Of a stretch of DNA of 64,000 nt, positions 52,106-60,563 are shown piece by piece. Origin of the DNA: RGIG3528 sp045629005 (lineage in GTDB: Bacteria > Bacillota > Clostridia > Lachnospirales > Lachnospiraceae). A program made the translations under genes and the position numbers. Below the pieces are notes generated by a model. It saw nothing but the letters and a program-made list of their open reading frames with translations. It did no database searches and was not told where the DNA came from. The stretch covers positions 186,001 through 250,000 of the forward strand of contig JAZQQJ010000081.1 in NCBI GenBank assembly GCA_045629005.1, written 5' to 3'. Each line of letters opens with the position of its first letter. Within the stretch, counting starts at the first letter, position 1.

Positions 52106-52655
52106 TATCCGTCTCCATATTGTTTTTAATGTATTTATCCTGAATGCTCAATCTGTCATATAAGTCCAGCATCGACATTTCGTCACGATAAAGCATCTGC
52201 TCATCAAGAATCGAGAATATGGTCGGAATGCCCGGTTTCTTGGCTATTTCCGTTTCGATATAGTTAAGGCACTCATCCCATATGCGTTCTTCATTGCTGG
52301 GGTTTATCTCTGTTTCCCACAAATCATTTGCATTTACCTGGACGTGTAATGTCCTGTACTTTCTGTTGGAGGGCACATAGCTGGCATAGATAGTAACAAC
52401 GTTTACTGAGTTATAGAGATTTTCGTAAGTATCAAGCTGCTCCTGTACTGCTGTCTTACTGCTCTCTGCAGCAGCAACATCGTCCTTTGCCTGCTGTTCG
52501 ATTTCCTGTGCCTTAAGCAATGCCTCATCTGCTTTTTTACCAAAGTCATCCTGATATGTAAGGATAACGATAAGCAGAATAAAAATCACGTCCAAAAGCG
52601 GGGTCAGATCTATGATAAACTGCCCCAAGGTCTTGGGTTTATTTTTCAGTCTCAT
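52098..52655 (-). CDS. ExbD/TolR-like membrane protein
   Basis: A 185-residue single-pass protein with a basic N-terminus, then IDLTPLLDVIFILLIVILT (15-33). This matches the ExbD/TolR helix, and Asp22 sits where the proton-carrying aspartate of ExbD lies. After the helix comes an Ala/Glu/Gln-rich coiled coil (about 40-80), then a beta-rich outer domain (85-170) unlike the short ExbD one. The ATG at 52655 has GAGG 10 nt upstream; a GTG two codons earlier has only 4 nt. It follows the ExbB-like gene by 12 nt, the standard exbB-exbD order. Confidence 0.82.
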   Translation of the reverse strand: MRLKNKPKTLGQFIIDLTPLLDVIFILLIVILTYQDDFGKKADEALLKAQEIEQQAKDDVAAAESSKTAVQEQLDTYENLYNSVNVVTIYASYVPSNRKYRTLHVQVNANDLWETEINPSNEERIWDECLNYIETEIAKKPGIPTIFSILDEQMLYRDEMSMLDLYDRLSIQDKYIKNNMETDNE

Positions 52656-52667
52656 AAGCACTTAACC

Positions 52668-53204
52668 TCATTTATTCTCGTTTTCCTGTTCGTATTTGTC
52701 TTTAACCATCTGATAGTTCTGCTCATAAGAATCAAATTCGAGAGCCATCTTGTTTACTGCAGAGCTTACCCAGATTGCATCGATAATCTTCAAAAGAATT
52801 GCTGCAATAAGTCCCCAGAATGTAGTGGACATTGATAATGCAAGAGCTTCCCTCATCTGGTCGATATTGCCGAGCTGCATGATAAGACCTGCTACCGTGC
52901 CAAGAATACCGAGTAACGGGAATACAGGGACAAACTGCTCAAAAATGGAATACTTAATCTGAACGTTATTAAATGTTTCAAGGTTATTGAGAATGTCCTC
53001 CCAGGAATAAACATCAGCCTCTTTTCTGAAGCCGTTTCCGGTATATACTTTTCTGCCTCCGGACTTCTTTCCGTCCGACTCTATCTTATTCTGGATTTTT
53101 CCAACCTGTATGTATGTGTAAATAAAGCCTCCGAAAGTAAGAAGGGCAAGAAAAAGAATAATCCAGTTAATTGAAGAACCGATAAATACAGCTAAACTTT
53201 CCAT
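52668..53204 (-). CDS. ExbB/TolQ/MotA-family proton channel protein
   Basis: A 178-residue membrane protein with three helices (about 12-33, 92-112 and 125-147) and a cytoplasmic loop between the first two. The second helix begins PLLGILGTVAGLI (96-108) and the third contains ALSMSTTFWGLIAAI, the diagnostic pore motifs of ExbB/TolQ/MotA. Together with the ExbD-like partner it should form a proton-driven rotary motor. The start at 53204 has AGAGGT 6 nt upstream; an ATG five codons earlier overlaps the AIM24-like stop. Such motors normally energise outer-membrane processes, so the role in a Gram-positive is open. Confidence 0.87.
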   Translation of the reverse strand: MESLAVFIGSSINWIILFLALLTFGGFIYTYIQVGKIQNKIESDGKKSGGRKVYTGNGFRKEADVYSWEDILNNLETFNNVQIKYSIFEQFVPVFPLLGILGTVAGLIMQLGNIDQMREALALSMSTTFWGLIAAILLKIIDAIWVSSAVNKMALEFDSYEQNYQMVKDKYEQENENK

Positions 53205-53215
53205 ATACGTACCTC

Positions 53216-54019
53216 TCATCTTTGATTATTTTCAGGAATATTAATACCTTTGTTACTTCTGACCGGTGCAATGAGCACTTTACCGGTGCCTTCATAGACG
53301 TTTACGAGTCCTTCCTTTGAAACAGCGGACCCTACAAGCGTTTCCATTGATTTCTGAACGGTGAATTTCAAATTCGGAGACCATGCAACAGCCATGTTAC
53401 CGTCGATTTTTAAAATGTTGTCAACAAGCTCAACTTCAATAAGCTCATCCCTCGGCACAGGACTTTCCAATGCAAGAATGCCTTTTCCGTATAATACTGA
53501 ATTGAAAATGCCTTCTTTACCGAAAACAAGCGAGGAAACCGTTTTCCTGCCGGACAGTTCCATCTCAATGCTGTCCTCACAGGCAAGGAACATTCCGTCT
53601 TCTATTACGATGCCGTCAGGCCACTCGCTCATATCCTCAAGAATAATGTGTCTGAAGGTCGGCTCAAGGACAATCATACCGTTGCCGATATAATGCGGTT
53701 TGACAATAGTTTCATCCGTCACAATGCTTCCGACAGCCTTCTTTAGGAAGTCTCCTACACCCTTTACTCCCGTAACGGACTCAACCTCTCCAATCATAAG
53801 CTGCATTTCACCGGCCTGTACATAAACCCCTGCTTCATCGCTCAGTTGAATAATAAGCTGTTTCTTTCTTACATTCATTTCTGATGCAAAGTAAGCGGTC
53901 TGTGCTATGTCCGGTGAAACCGAAGCATCTCTCTCATATTCAAGAATGGAGAACTGCTTTTTTTCAAGCACTATTTTTCTTAACGGGGAAGATTCAAAAA
54001 GATTCGTTTTTACGTTCAA
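53216..54019 (-). CDS. AIM24/DUF124-family beta-barrel-like protein
   Basis: A 267-residue protein of the AIM24 family (DUF124, TRAP-like fold), whose members are widespread and poorly understood. Features include VYVQAGEMQLMIGEVE, the Gly-rich GVKGVGDFLKKAVGSIVTDET, GNGMIVLEPTFRHIILEDM and GIFNSVLYGKGILALESPV. There is no signal peptide or helix, so it is cytosolic. The start is probably the TTG at 54019, which has AAAGGGG 8 nt upstream; an in-frame ATG ten codons earlier has no ribosome-binding site. It leads the ExbB/ExbD-like unit. Confidence 0.75.
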   Translation of the reverse strand: MNVKTNLFESSPLRKIVLEKKQFSILEYERDASVSPDIAQTAYFASEMNVRKKQLIIQLSDEAGVYVQAGEMQLMIGEVESVTGVKGVGDFLKKAVGSIVTDETIVKPHYIGNGMIVLEPTFRHIILEDMSEWPDGIVIEDGMFLACEDSIEMELSGRKTVSSLVFGKEGIFNSVLYGKGILALESPVPRDELIEVELVDNILKIDGNMAVAWSPNLKFTVQKSMETLVGSAVSKEGLVNVYEGTGKVLIAPVRSNKGINIPENNQR

Positions 54020-54043
54020 TGCAAAAACCCCTTTCAGGTTACA

Positions 54044-54079
54044 ATGCATAATAAATGCATAGTTTTAATAATTATATCA
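54044..54079 (-). promoter_or_regulatory. Extended -10 promoter and inverted repeat of the AIM24-ExbB unit
   Basis: On the minus strand TGATATAAT (-10 at 54071-54076 with an extended TG) lies about 55 nt upstream of the TTG start; no good -35 is visible. Between promoter and gene, ATGCAT-AATAA-ATGCAT (54044-54060) forms an inverted repeat near the predicted start site, a possible operator. The rest of the gap to 54154 shows nothing else. Confidence 0.45.
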
Positions 54080-54154
54080 ATATTCAAACATATCCACTAC
54101 ACAAATTTCTATAAACTCTTCCGCGTCGCAAACGTAGTAAGCTCCTAATGCAGG

Positions 54155-54883
54155 CTACTTAAGGATTCGTAATATCTGCTTCTCGGTCGCCTTTGGATAT
54201 GTCTTTTTCATATAGTCAACAAGCTTCTGTAAAGACTCGGTGGGCCTTACATGATAATCCGCGGTGACAGCCTTATAGCCCCACAAATGCTCAGGCGTCG
54301 TGTATATTGCCACATCCCATCCGTACGCCTCACCTGTTTTGTTTCTTCTTTGCCTGAAGTCGCAATTTACAAGATATAGCTGCATCATAAGGCTTGTAAC
54401 TGCGCCGTCAAAACCTTTTTCGCCGCCTTTTATAAAGCCTGCAAGGCTTTTAAGCTCGTTCGACATAATACATATATCGGCATTTTCACCCATAAAGTTT
54501 TGCATAATCTTATTATGTTTGCCCGGTGCCTTTCCGTCCTCATACAGGGAATCGAAGTCGTAACCGTCACGTCTGTAATTTGCAAACACCGGAAGCCATT
54601 CCAAGGAAATGAATCCGGCCTTCTTGTCAAAGAACTTTCCGTAGGCTATTTTACCGCTTCTTGCAATTTCTTTACGCCATTCCCAAGGGTCCTCCGGTTC
54701 ACCTGACCACCAGCACTCCGGGATTGAACGCTCTTCAAGCGAAAACCCCTTTATATCGTTCGCAAACAAAGGTAAAAAGCCAACCTTTTCAATATATTCC
54801 ATTGCTTCGTTCGCACTGTGAAGGCATTTGGGGTCGCTTCTTTTTAAGCCATGCATTATCCATTCACCGTTTTCATTTCCCAT
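54155..54883 (-). CDS. Hypothetical cytosolic protein, possibly AlkZ-related
   Basis: A 242-residue soluble protein that I do not firmly recognise. It has a Trp-rich CWWSGEPEDPWEWRKEIA (about 57-74), GKIAYGKFFDKKAGFISLEW (about 76-95) and a basic C-terminus ending YPKATEKQILRILK. These resemble proteins annotated as AlkZ-related, a weak memory-based match to DNA glycosylase-type winged-helix proteins. The start at 54883 is set by GGAGGT 8 nt upstream; two earlier in-frame ATGs lack one. It stands alone between the rpe terminator and the AIM24 promoter. Confidence 0.5.
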   Translation of the reverse strand: MGNENGEWIMHGLKRSDPKCLHSANEAMEYIEKVGFLPLFANDIKGFSLEERSIPECWWSGEPEDPWEWRKEIARSGKIAYGKFFDKKAGFISLEWLPVFANYRRDGYDFDSLYEDGKAPGKHNKIMQNFMGENADICIMSNELKSLAGFIKGGEKGFDGAVTSLMMQLYLVNCDFRQRRNKTGEAYGWDVAIYTTPEHLWGYKAVTADYHVRPTESLQKLVDYMKKTYPKATEKQILRILK

Positions 54884-54925
54884 AGTAAAAACCTCCGCCA
54901 TTTTAGTTTTCCGGGTATGAAAAAA

Positions 54926-54952
54926 CCGCAAGAATTCTTAAGACTCTTGCGG
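54926..54952 (-). terminator. Terminator after rpe
   Basis: CCGCAAGA (54926-54933) pairs with TCTTGCGG (54945-54952), and the minus strand continues TTTTTTC. It is a canonical intrinsic terminator closing the priA-to-rpe run. Confidence 0.93.
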
Positions 54953-54961
54953 CTCATTAAT

Positions 54962-55612
54962 TTATTTCCATGATTTGATTAATCCGGCGACGTTTTCCTT
55001 AATGTTTCCATGGAAAACCGCAGTTCCGGCAACGACAGTATCCACACCTGACTTAAGTACTTCGTCGATATTGTCTGCGCGTATTCCGCCATCCATTTCA
55101 AGGCGGCAGGAGGGATTGACCTTATCAATTTCTTTTCTGATAAGCTTCGCTTTTTCAAGCGTTTCAGGCATTATCTTCTGCCCTCCGAACCCCGGTCGCA
55201 CACTCATAACAAGAATCAAGTCGCAAAGAGGAATATACTTTTTAATATCTTCAAAAGGAGTTTCGGGACAAAGCGAAAGTCCCGGCTTCATACCTGCTTC
55301 TCTTATTGCATTAAGCGTAGCAGCAACATGGGTACATGCTTCCACATGAACCGTAAGACCGTCTGCTCCCGCAGCCTTAAACTCATCAATATATCTTGCA
55401 GGCTCGCGAATCATAAGATGCGTATCAAAGAAAAGATCCGACTCCTTACGGATGCTTGCTATAACGGGTATCCCGAAAGAAATGCTCGGTACAAACATAC
55501 CGTCCATAACATCGATATGCACCCATTCGCACCCTGCTTCCCTTATTTCTTTCAATTGTTTTCCGAGGATATTGAAATCCGCGGCCAAAATGGATGGAGA
55601 AAGTATATTCAT
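54962..55612 (-). CDS. rpe: Ribulose-phosphate 3-epimerase
   Basis: Rpe interconverts ribulose 5-phosphate and xylulose 5-phosphate in the pentose phosphate pathway. The 216-residue TIM barrel begins LSPSILAADFNILGKQL and has WVHIDVMDGMFVPSISFG, DTHLMIREPARYI, MSVRPGFGGQK and LEMDGGIRADN, covering the catalytic Asp and His residues. It follows rsgA by 7 nt, the common rsgA-rpe order of Firmicutes. Confidence 0.97.
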   Translation of the reverse strand: MNILSPSILAADFNILGKQLKEIREAGCEWVHIDVMDGMFVPSISFGIPVIASIRKESDLFFDTHLMIREPARYIDEFKAAGADGLTVHVEACTHVAATLNAIREAGMKPGLSLCPETPFEDIKKYIPLCDLILVMSVRPGFGGQKIMPETLEKAKLIRKEIDKVNPSCRLEMDGGIRADNIDEVLKSGVDTVVAGTAVFHGNIKENVAGLIKSWK

Positions 55613-55619
55613 TTCCGCC

Positions 55620-56492
55620 TCAATACTTCTTTCTGTTTTTTAACTCTGTATAAAGGAGCTTATAATTTTCATAACGTGTTTTGGATATAAGACCGCCTTT
55701 AACGCGGTTCTTAACCTCACAGTCCGGCTCATTAATGTGAGCACATCCCGTAAAACGGCACATCCCGTCGCAGTCCTTCATTTCCGGGTAAAGCCTGAAA
55801 AGGTCTGACGGCTCTGTATCGAAAATATCAAATGATGTGAATCCGGGAGTGTCAATTATAAATGATTCTTCGTCAACGCGAAGCACTTCGCTGTGCCTTG
55901 TTGTATGTTTGCCTCGCATTATACGCTCTGAAATCGTGCCCGTCTGCATCTCTGCCTGACTCTGCAAAATATTGACAAGAGTAGACTTACCTACGCCGGA
56001 AGGACCGGCAAGAACAGTTGTCTTTCCATGAAGTAGTGCTTTAAGCTCATCCGTTCCTTCTTCGTTTTTGGCGGAGATAAAATATACACTATACCCCGTC
56101 CCGACATAGCTCTTTTTTATAGCTTCTATTTCTTCAGGTGTGGCAATGTCAGCCTTATTAAAAACAAGAATCGTGGAAACACCGGACTTTTCCATGTTTA
56201 TTAAGAATCTGTCCGCAAGGTTCAAGCTCGGCTTTGGGGACGTAACTGCAAAAACAAGCATAGCCTGAGATGCATTAGCCACCTCAGGCCTTATTAAACT
56301 ATTTATTCTGTCGACAATATCAACAATCTGACCGGTACCGTCGGGAAGCTCCGAAACCTCAACGTAGTCACCTACAAGAGGCTTCTTACCGTCCTTTCTG
56401 AAAATGCCCTTTGGCTTACATGAAATCACCCCATCACCGGTATCGACAAAGTAAAGACCGCCGACTCCTTTTGTAATCCTGCCCTTAATCAC
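55620..56492 (-). CDS. rsgA: Small-subunit-biogenesis GTPase RsgA
   Basis: RsgA is a circularly permuted GTPase acting in 30S subunit maturation. The 290-residue protein has an N-terminal OB fold (1-65), the G4 motif FNKADI before the P-loop GPSGVGKSTLVN, then DTPGFTSFD, and a C-terminal zinc site, CDGMCRFTGCAHINEPDC. The order G4-G1-G3 shows the permutation. Its start overlaps the prkC stop by 4 nt. Confidence 0.96.
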   Translation of the reverse strand: MIKGRITKGVGGLYFVDTGDGVISCKPKGIFRKDGKKPLVGDYVEVSELPDGTGQIVDIVDRINSLIRPEVANASQAMLVFAVTSPKPSLNLADRFLINMEKSGVSTILVFNKADIATPEEIEAIKKSYVGTGYSVYFISAKNEEGTDELKALLHGKTTVLAGPSGVGKSTLVNILQSQAEMQTGTISERIMRGKHTTRHSEVLRVDEESFIIDTPGFTSFDIFDTEPSDLFRLYPEMKDCDGMCRFTGCAHINEPDCEVKNRVKGGLISKTRYENYKLLYTELKNRKKY

Positions 56493-58747
56493 CTGGCAGT
56501 CTCCAGATTAAGATAGATTACCTGCTCCTCAAGAGGAGTGCCTTCAAGAAATGCCGTGATAGTAGCAACGCCCTCATGAAGCTGACTGTACTCACCGTAG
56601 TCGGTGTAAAGTCTGTAGGAAAGACCGCCGGAAAATGCACTGTGGCTTATCAAATCGCTGATTCCGTCACCAACCGACTGAGTATAGTCTGTCATAACGT
56701 TGTATTCCCTGCCATCCTGTATGATAACAAAGCTCATCCAGTTAGCACCGTTCTCAGGGATGGGATTGAACATGCCGGAGGTATTATACTCTACAACAAA
56801 GAATTGTCTTCCGGCTTCCTGGGCAGTGTCTGTCTTTGAACCGTCCCAGTTATATGAGAAGTCACCGCTTCCGCCGGGCGTAGCAACGGGCTCCGGAGTA
56901 GGTGTGGGTACGTATCCTGCAGGATAAGGTCCCATGCTTATTGTAATATCGATAACATCACCCTTGAAAACAGTCTTTTTAGGTTCAAGAGACTGGTAAA
57001 TAACATATCCTTCCGTAAAAATATCTGAGTAATCCTGTGCCTGAGTTCCTACAACAAGGCCCCATTCTTCTATTTCCCTGATTGCTGCTTCAACTGTCTT
57101 CCCGACAAGTGAAGGAACCTCCGTGTAGGAAACGGCTGTGCCTGAACTTATATAAAGAACAACTTTTTCACCTGTTTTAAGCATTTCACCTGTTGCGGGC
57201 TCAGTTCTTATTGCAACTCCGCTCTCGATTGTTTCACTTACTTCATAAACAGGGTTTACAAGGAAACCGGCCGTCGTAAGCGTACTTGTTGCAGCATCCT
57301 TTGTAAGACCGATTACACGAGGAATTGCAATAGGCTCGCCACCTGCCGAAAGAGTAAGTCGTACCGTACCGTTCATAAGAACGTCAACGCCCTCGATAGG
57401 ATACTGTTTAAGAACAAGGCCTTCATCAAGGTCATTGGAATACTCGCTTGTGTCTTCAAGAACTGTTACTCCCTTTGAGTAGCTTGCCATCATACGGACT
57501 GCATCATCAAATGTATAGCCGTAAAGATTGGGCATTTTGAACGTAAGCGTCTTTGTAGGCTCCGGTGTGGGTGTATCCGTAACACTAACAGCAGGATTAG
57601 GCGTAGGTGTTGATGCAATGTCATTGATGTCACCTATTCCAAGGAAATGAACAATTGCGTAAATAAGTCCTCCACAAACACCGATAACAAACAGGATGCT
57701 GAGAATCATTATTGCTTTTTCCCACTTGGAATCGATTGTATCAAGCTCCTCAAGTTCCTCACGAAGCACCTTGCTGTCTGCAGCATTCTGAGTTTTTGCG
57801 GGCTTAGTTTTTGCGGGCTGAGAGGCCTTAACCTGGTTTTTAATCTGTGAAACTTCTTTATCGGTAAATGTTTTTGTAGGCTCGGAAACAATATCACTGC
57901 CATCCTTAATCTCAACGAAATCACCGTCAGGATTTGTAATGGAGTGCTTCAAATCAATAATAAGATCGGAAGCCGTAAAATAGCGGTTCTCAGGATGCTT
58001 CTGCATACATTTCTGGACCACTCTGTCCAATGCATAAGGAATCGAAGGGACAAGTTCTTTTGTGGGCTTTGCCTGATTCTGAATGTGTGCAAGTGCAACG
58101 GTTACGTTGGATTCACCTGCGAAAGGAAGCTGTCCTGTGAGCATTTCATAAAGAGTAACACCAAGAGAATAAATATCGCTTCGCTCATCGGAATAGCCGC
58201 CCCTTGCCTGCTCGGGAGAGAGGTAATGAACGGAGCCGACAGCGTTCTGGTTGAACGTATCGTTTGAAACCACCTTGGCAATACCAAAATCGGCAACTTT
58301 TACCTTGCCGTCGCGGGAAATGATAATATTCTGCGGTTTAATGTCACGATGGATGATGTGGTTGTCATGAGCTGCTTCCATACCTTGTGCAATCTGGATT
58401 GCAATACCGACAGACTCACGAACTTCAAGACGTCCCTTTTTCTCAATGAACCTCTTGAGGGTGATACCTTCAACAAGTTCCATTACGATATAATGATAAC
58501 CTTCGTCGTCACCAACGTCATATACACTGACAATATTTGGATGTGAAAGGCCTGCAGCGGATTGTGCTTCATTCTTAAAACGTGTGATGAAGCTCTTATC
58601 GTTTGAGAATTCCTGCTTGAGAATCTTTACTGCAACCATACGGTTAAGTCTCGTATCGCTTGCCTTATAGACGTCAGCCATTCCGCCCGAACCAATCAGC
58701 TCAATAATCTCATATCTTCCGTTTATCAGCATTCCAGGATTTACCAT
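56489..58747 (-). CDS. prkC: PASTA-domain Ser/Thr protein kinase PrkC/Stk1
   Basis: A membrane kinase that senses muropeptides or lipid II and controls wall growth and dormancy. The 752-residue protein has an N-terminal kinase domain with GSGGMADVY (19-27), Lys41, HRDIKPQN (Asp135), DFG (Asp153) and YLSPEQARG. A juxtamembrane region leads to one helix (about 345-368). Three PASTA repeats follow (about 395-465, 468-535 and 538-610), then a Pro-rich spacer and a 124-residue beta-rich C-terminal domain (629-752) of unknown type. It is paired with the phosphatase gene 18 nt upstream. Confidence 0.95.
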   Translation of the reverse strand: MVNPGMLINGRYEIIELIGSGGMADVYKASDTRLNRMVAVKILKQEFSNDKSFITRFKNEAQSAAGLSHPNIVSVYDVGDDEGYHYIVMELVEGITLKRFIEKKGRLEVRESVGIAIQIAQGMEAAHDNHIIHRDIKPQNIIISRDGKVKVADFGIAKVVSNDTFNQNAVGSVHYLSPEQARGGYSDERSDIYSLGVTLYEMLTGQLPFAGESNVTVALAHIQNQAKPTKELVPSIPYALDRVVQKCMQKHPENRYFTASDLIIDLKHSITNPDGDFVEIKDGSDIVSEPTKTFTDKEVSQIKNQVKASQPAKTKPAKTQNAADSKVLREELEELDTIDSKWEKAIMILSILFVIGVCGGLIYAIVHFLGIGDINDIASTPTPNPAVSVTDTPTPEPTKTLTFKMPNLYGYTFDDAVRMMASYSKGVTVLEDTSEYSNDLDEGLVLKQYPIEGVDVLMNGTVRLTLSAGGEPIAIPRVIGLTKDAATSTLTTAGFLVNPVYEVSETIESGVAIRTEPATGEMLKTGEKVVLYISSGTAVSYTEVPSLVGKTVEAAIREIEEWGLVVGTQAQDYSDIFTEGYVIYQSLEPKKTVFKGDVIDITISMGPYPAGYVPTPTPEPVATPGGSGDFSYNWDGSKTDTAQEAGRQFFVVEYNTSGMFNPIPENGANWMSFVIIQDGREYNVMTDYTQSVGDGISDLISHSAFSGGLSYRLYTDYGEYSQLHEGVATITAFLEGTPLEEQVIYLNLETAR

Positions 58748-58765
58748 TTCTTCCTCCGGTAAAAA

Positions 58766-59488
58766 TTATATTTCCACAAGTACTATCGATATATTATCGG
58801 TACCGCCTCTGTCATTTGCCATTGTAATAAGCTTTTCTGCCTTATTTTTAAGGCTTCCGCGCTCCGTTAGCACAGAATTGACGGTTTCATCATCGACCAT
58901 ATTTGTAAGTCCGTCCGAACAAAGCAGAAGCTTATCTCCGGGCAGAACATCTATTTCAAAGAAGTCCGGAACGGCTTTATCCGCAACTCCCAACGCTCTC
59001 GTAATAACATTTTTCTGAGGATGATGCATTGCATCTCTTCGCTCTATTTCACCGTTTCTAACCATGCTCTCAACAAGGGAATGATCCTGTGAAATCTGAA
59101 TAAGTGATTCGCCTCTGGAAAGATACATACGGCTGTCTCCGATATTCATAACAAGACACGTCTTGCCGTCTGTAGTTGCACCGACAAGCGTAGTTCCCAT
59201 TCCGGAAAGCTTTTCATCTTCAGCGGATTTTTTAATCAGAAGATCATTAACGGTCTGAACTGCGCTTTCAAGGCATCCAAGCCACGTTCTTCCTTTTTTT
59301 GCCTTAATCTGCTCGACAAGCTCTTCAACGCAGAACTTCGATGCAAAGTCTCCGGCGTTGTGTCCGCCCATACCGTCCGCAACGAGAAAAAGACAGGGTA
59401 ATATCCCTGTTGCCTTTTCAGAAGCAAAAACGGTATCCTGATTTATTTCCCTGACTTTCCCAACGTCAGTAACGGCCGCAGATTTCAA
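58766..59488 (-). CDS. stp: PP2C-type Ser/Thr phosphatase Stp/PrpC
   Basis: Stp reverses PrkC phosphorylation. The 240-residue protein has the PPM-family metal-binding motifs: VREINQD (residues 10-16), LVADGMGGHNAGDFAS, MNIGDSRMYL, LCSDGLTNMVDD and a final DRGGTDNISIVLV. The start codon is TTG with GGGAGG 6 nt upstream. It precedes prkC, the usual Firmicute pairing. Confidence 0.96.
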   Translation of the reverse strand: MKSAAVTDVGKVREINQDTVFASEKATGILPCLFLVADGMGGHNAGDFASKFCVEELVEQIKAKKGRTWLGCLESAVQTVNDLLIKKSAEDEKLSGMGTTLVGATTDGKTCLVMNIGDSRMYLSRGESLIQISQDHSLVESMVRNGEIERRDAMHHPQKNVITRALGVADKAVPDFFEIDVLPGDKLLLCSDGLTNMVDDETVNSVLTERGSLKNKAEKLITMANDRGGTDNISIVLVEI

Positions 59489-59514
59489 GCCAAGCCTCCC
59501 AATACGTAAAAAAT

Positions 59515-60552
59515 CTATTCAGCGCTGTTTTTCTCGAGATAACTTCTTCGAAGCTGTCCGCAGGCAGCATCGATATCCGAGCCCATACTCCTTCTAATAG
59601 TAACATTTATTCTGTTTTTTTCAAGCAGATTTTTAAATCTTAAAATGCTGTCATCCGCTGATTTCCTGAAATCTCTCTCTTTAATCGGATTGACAGGAAT
59701 AAGATTAACATGACAGTTCATCCCCTTAATCAGTGAATGAAGATTCGAAGCGTCCCTGTCGGTGTCGTTAACACCTTTGATAAGACTGTATTCAAAAGTA
59801 ACCCTTCTCTTTGTTTTATCGAAATAATCCTTGCAGGCCTTAATAACTTCGGCAAGAGAATATGCTTTTGCAATTGGCATAATCTCACGTCTCTGCTCGT
59901 CCGTAGGCGAATGAAGTGAAAGGGCAAGCGTTATGGGAAGGTCCTCTTCGGCAAGCTTGTATATGCCGGGAACAATTCCGCACGTAGAAAGTGTAATGTT
60001 TCTCGTACTAATATTTTTTCCTTTTTCGTCGGAAAGAAGTCGTATAAAACGAATAACGTTATCATAGTTGTCAAGAGGCTCTCCGCTTCCCATAATGACA
60101 ACGTTTGAAACGGTAACATTCATAATCCGCTCAGCTTCATAAATCTGCTCGAGTATTTCGGATGCACTTAAGTTCCTGACAAGTCCGTCAATCGTGGATG
60201 CACAGAAACGACATCCCATTCTGCAGCCGACCTGAGAGGAAACGCACATTGACATACCGTGCTTATATTCCATAAGTACGCTCTCAATAATCTGCCCGTC
60301 CGGAAGCCCGAAAAGAAATTTAACCGTTCCGTCAACAGATGTCAGTCGCGTAACTTCGTTCAGAATTATAAGGTCAAAATTTGCTTTCAGCTTTTCTCTT
60401 AACGCAACCGAAAGATTTGTAATATCATCAAAGGAGCGGACTCTCTTTTGATGAAGCCACTGAAAGATCTGATCTGCTCTGAAACCCGGTTCTCCCAACT
60501 CGGTTACGGCCTGTTTTAATTCTGTTAAATTCAATGACTTAATGTCTGTCAT
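59515..60552 (-). CDS. rlmN: Dual-specificity 23S rRNA/tRNA methyltransferase RlmN
   Basis: RlmN is a radical SAM enzyme methylating C2 of A2503 in 23S rRNA and of A37 in some tRNAs. The 345-residue protein has PGFRADQIFQWLHQK, the radical SAM cysteines in GCRMGCRFCAS, VVIMGSGEPLDN and a late SMGSDIDAACGQLR with the methyl-carrying cysteine. The start at 60552 is chosen because AGAAGG lies 5 nt upstream; an in-frame ATG 18 codons earlier overlaps rsmB. It lies 11 nt after rsmB. Confidence 0.97.
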   Translation of the reverse strand: MTDIKSLNLTELKQAVTELGEPGFRADQIFQWLHQKRVRSFDDITNLSVALREKLKANFDLIILNEVTRLTSVDGTVKFLFGLPDGQIIESVLMEYKHGMSMCVSSQVGCRMGCRFCASTIDGLVRNLSASEILEQIYEAERIMNVTVSNVVIMGSGEPLDNYDNVIRFIRLLSDEKGKNISTRNITLSTCGIVPGIYKLAEEDLPITLALSLHSPTDEQRREIMPIAKAYSLAEVIKACKDYFDKTKRRVTFEYSLIKGVNDTDRDASNLHSLIKGMNCHVNLIPVNPIKERDFRKSADDSILRFKNLLEKNRINVTIRRSMGSDIDAACGQLRRSYLEKNSAE

Positions 60553-60563
60553 ATCTGCCTTCT

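Noticed and set aside
50146..54079. Zorya-type defence system based on the ExbB/ExbD-like pair
   Set aside because: The ExbB-like protein lacks a long cytoplasmic tail, the ExbD-like protein lacks a peptidoglycan-binding OmpA domain, and no helicase or nuclease gene follows.
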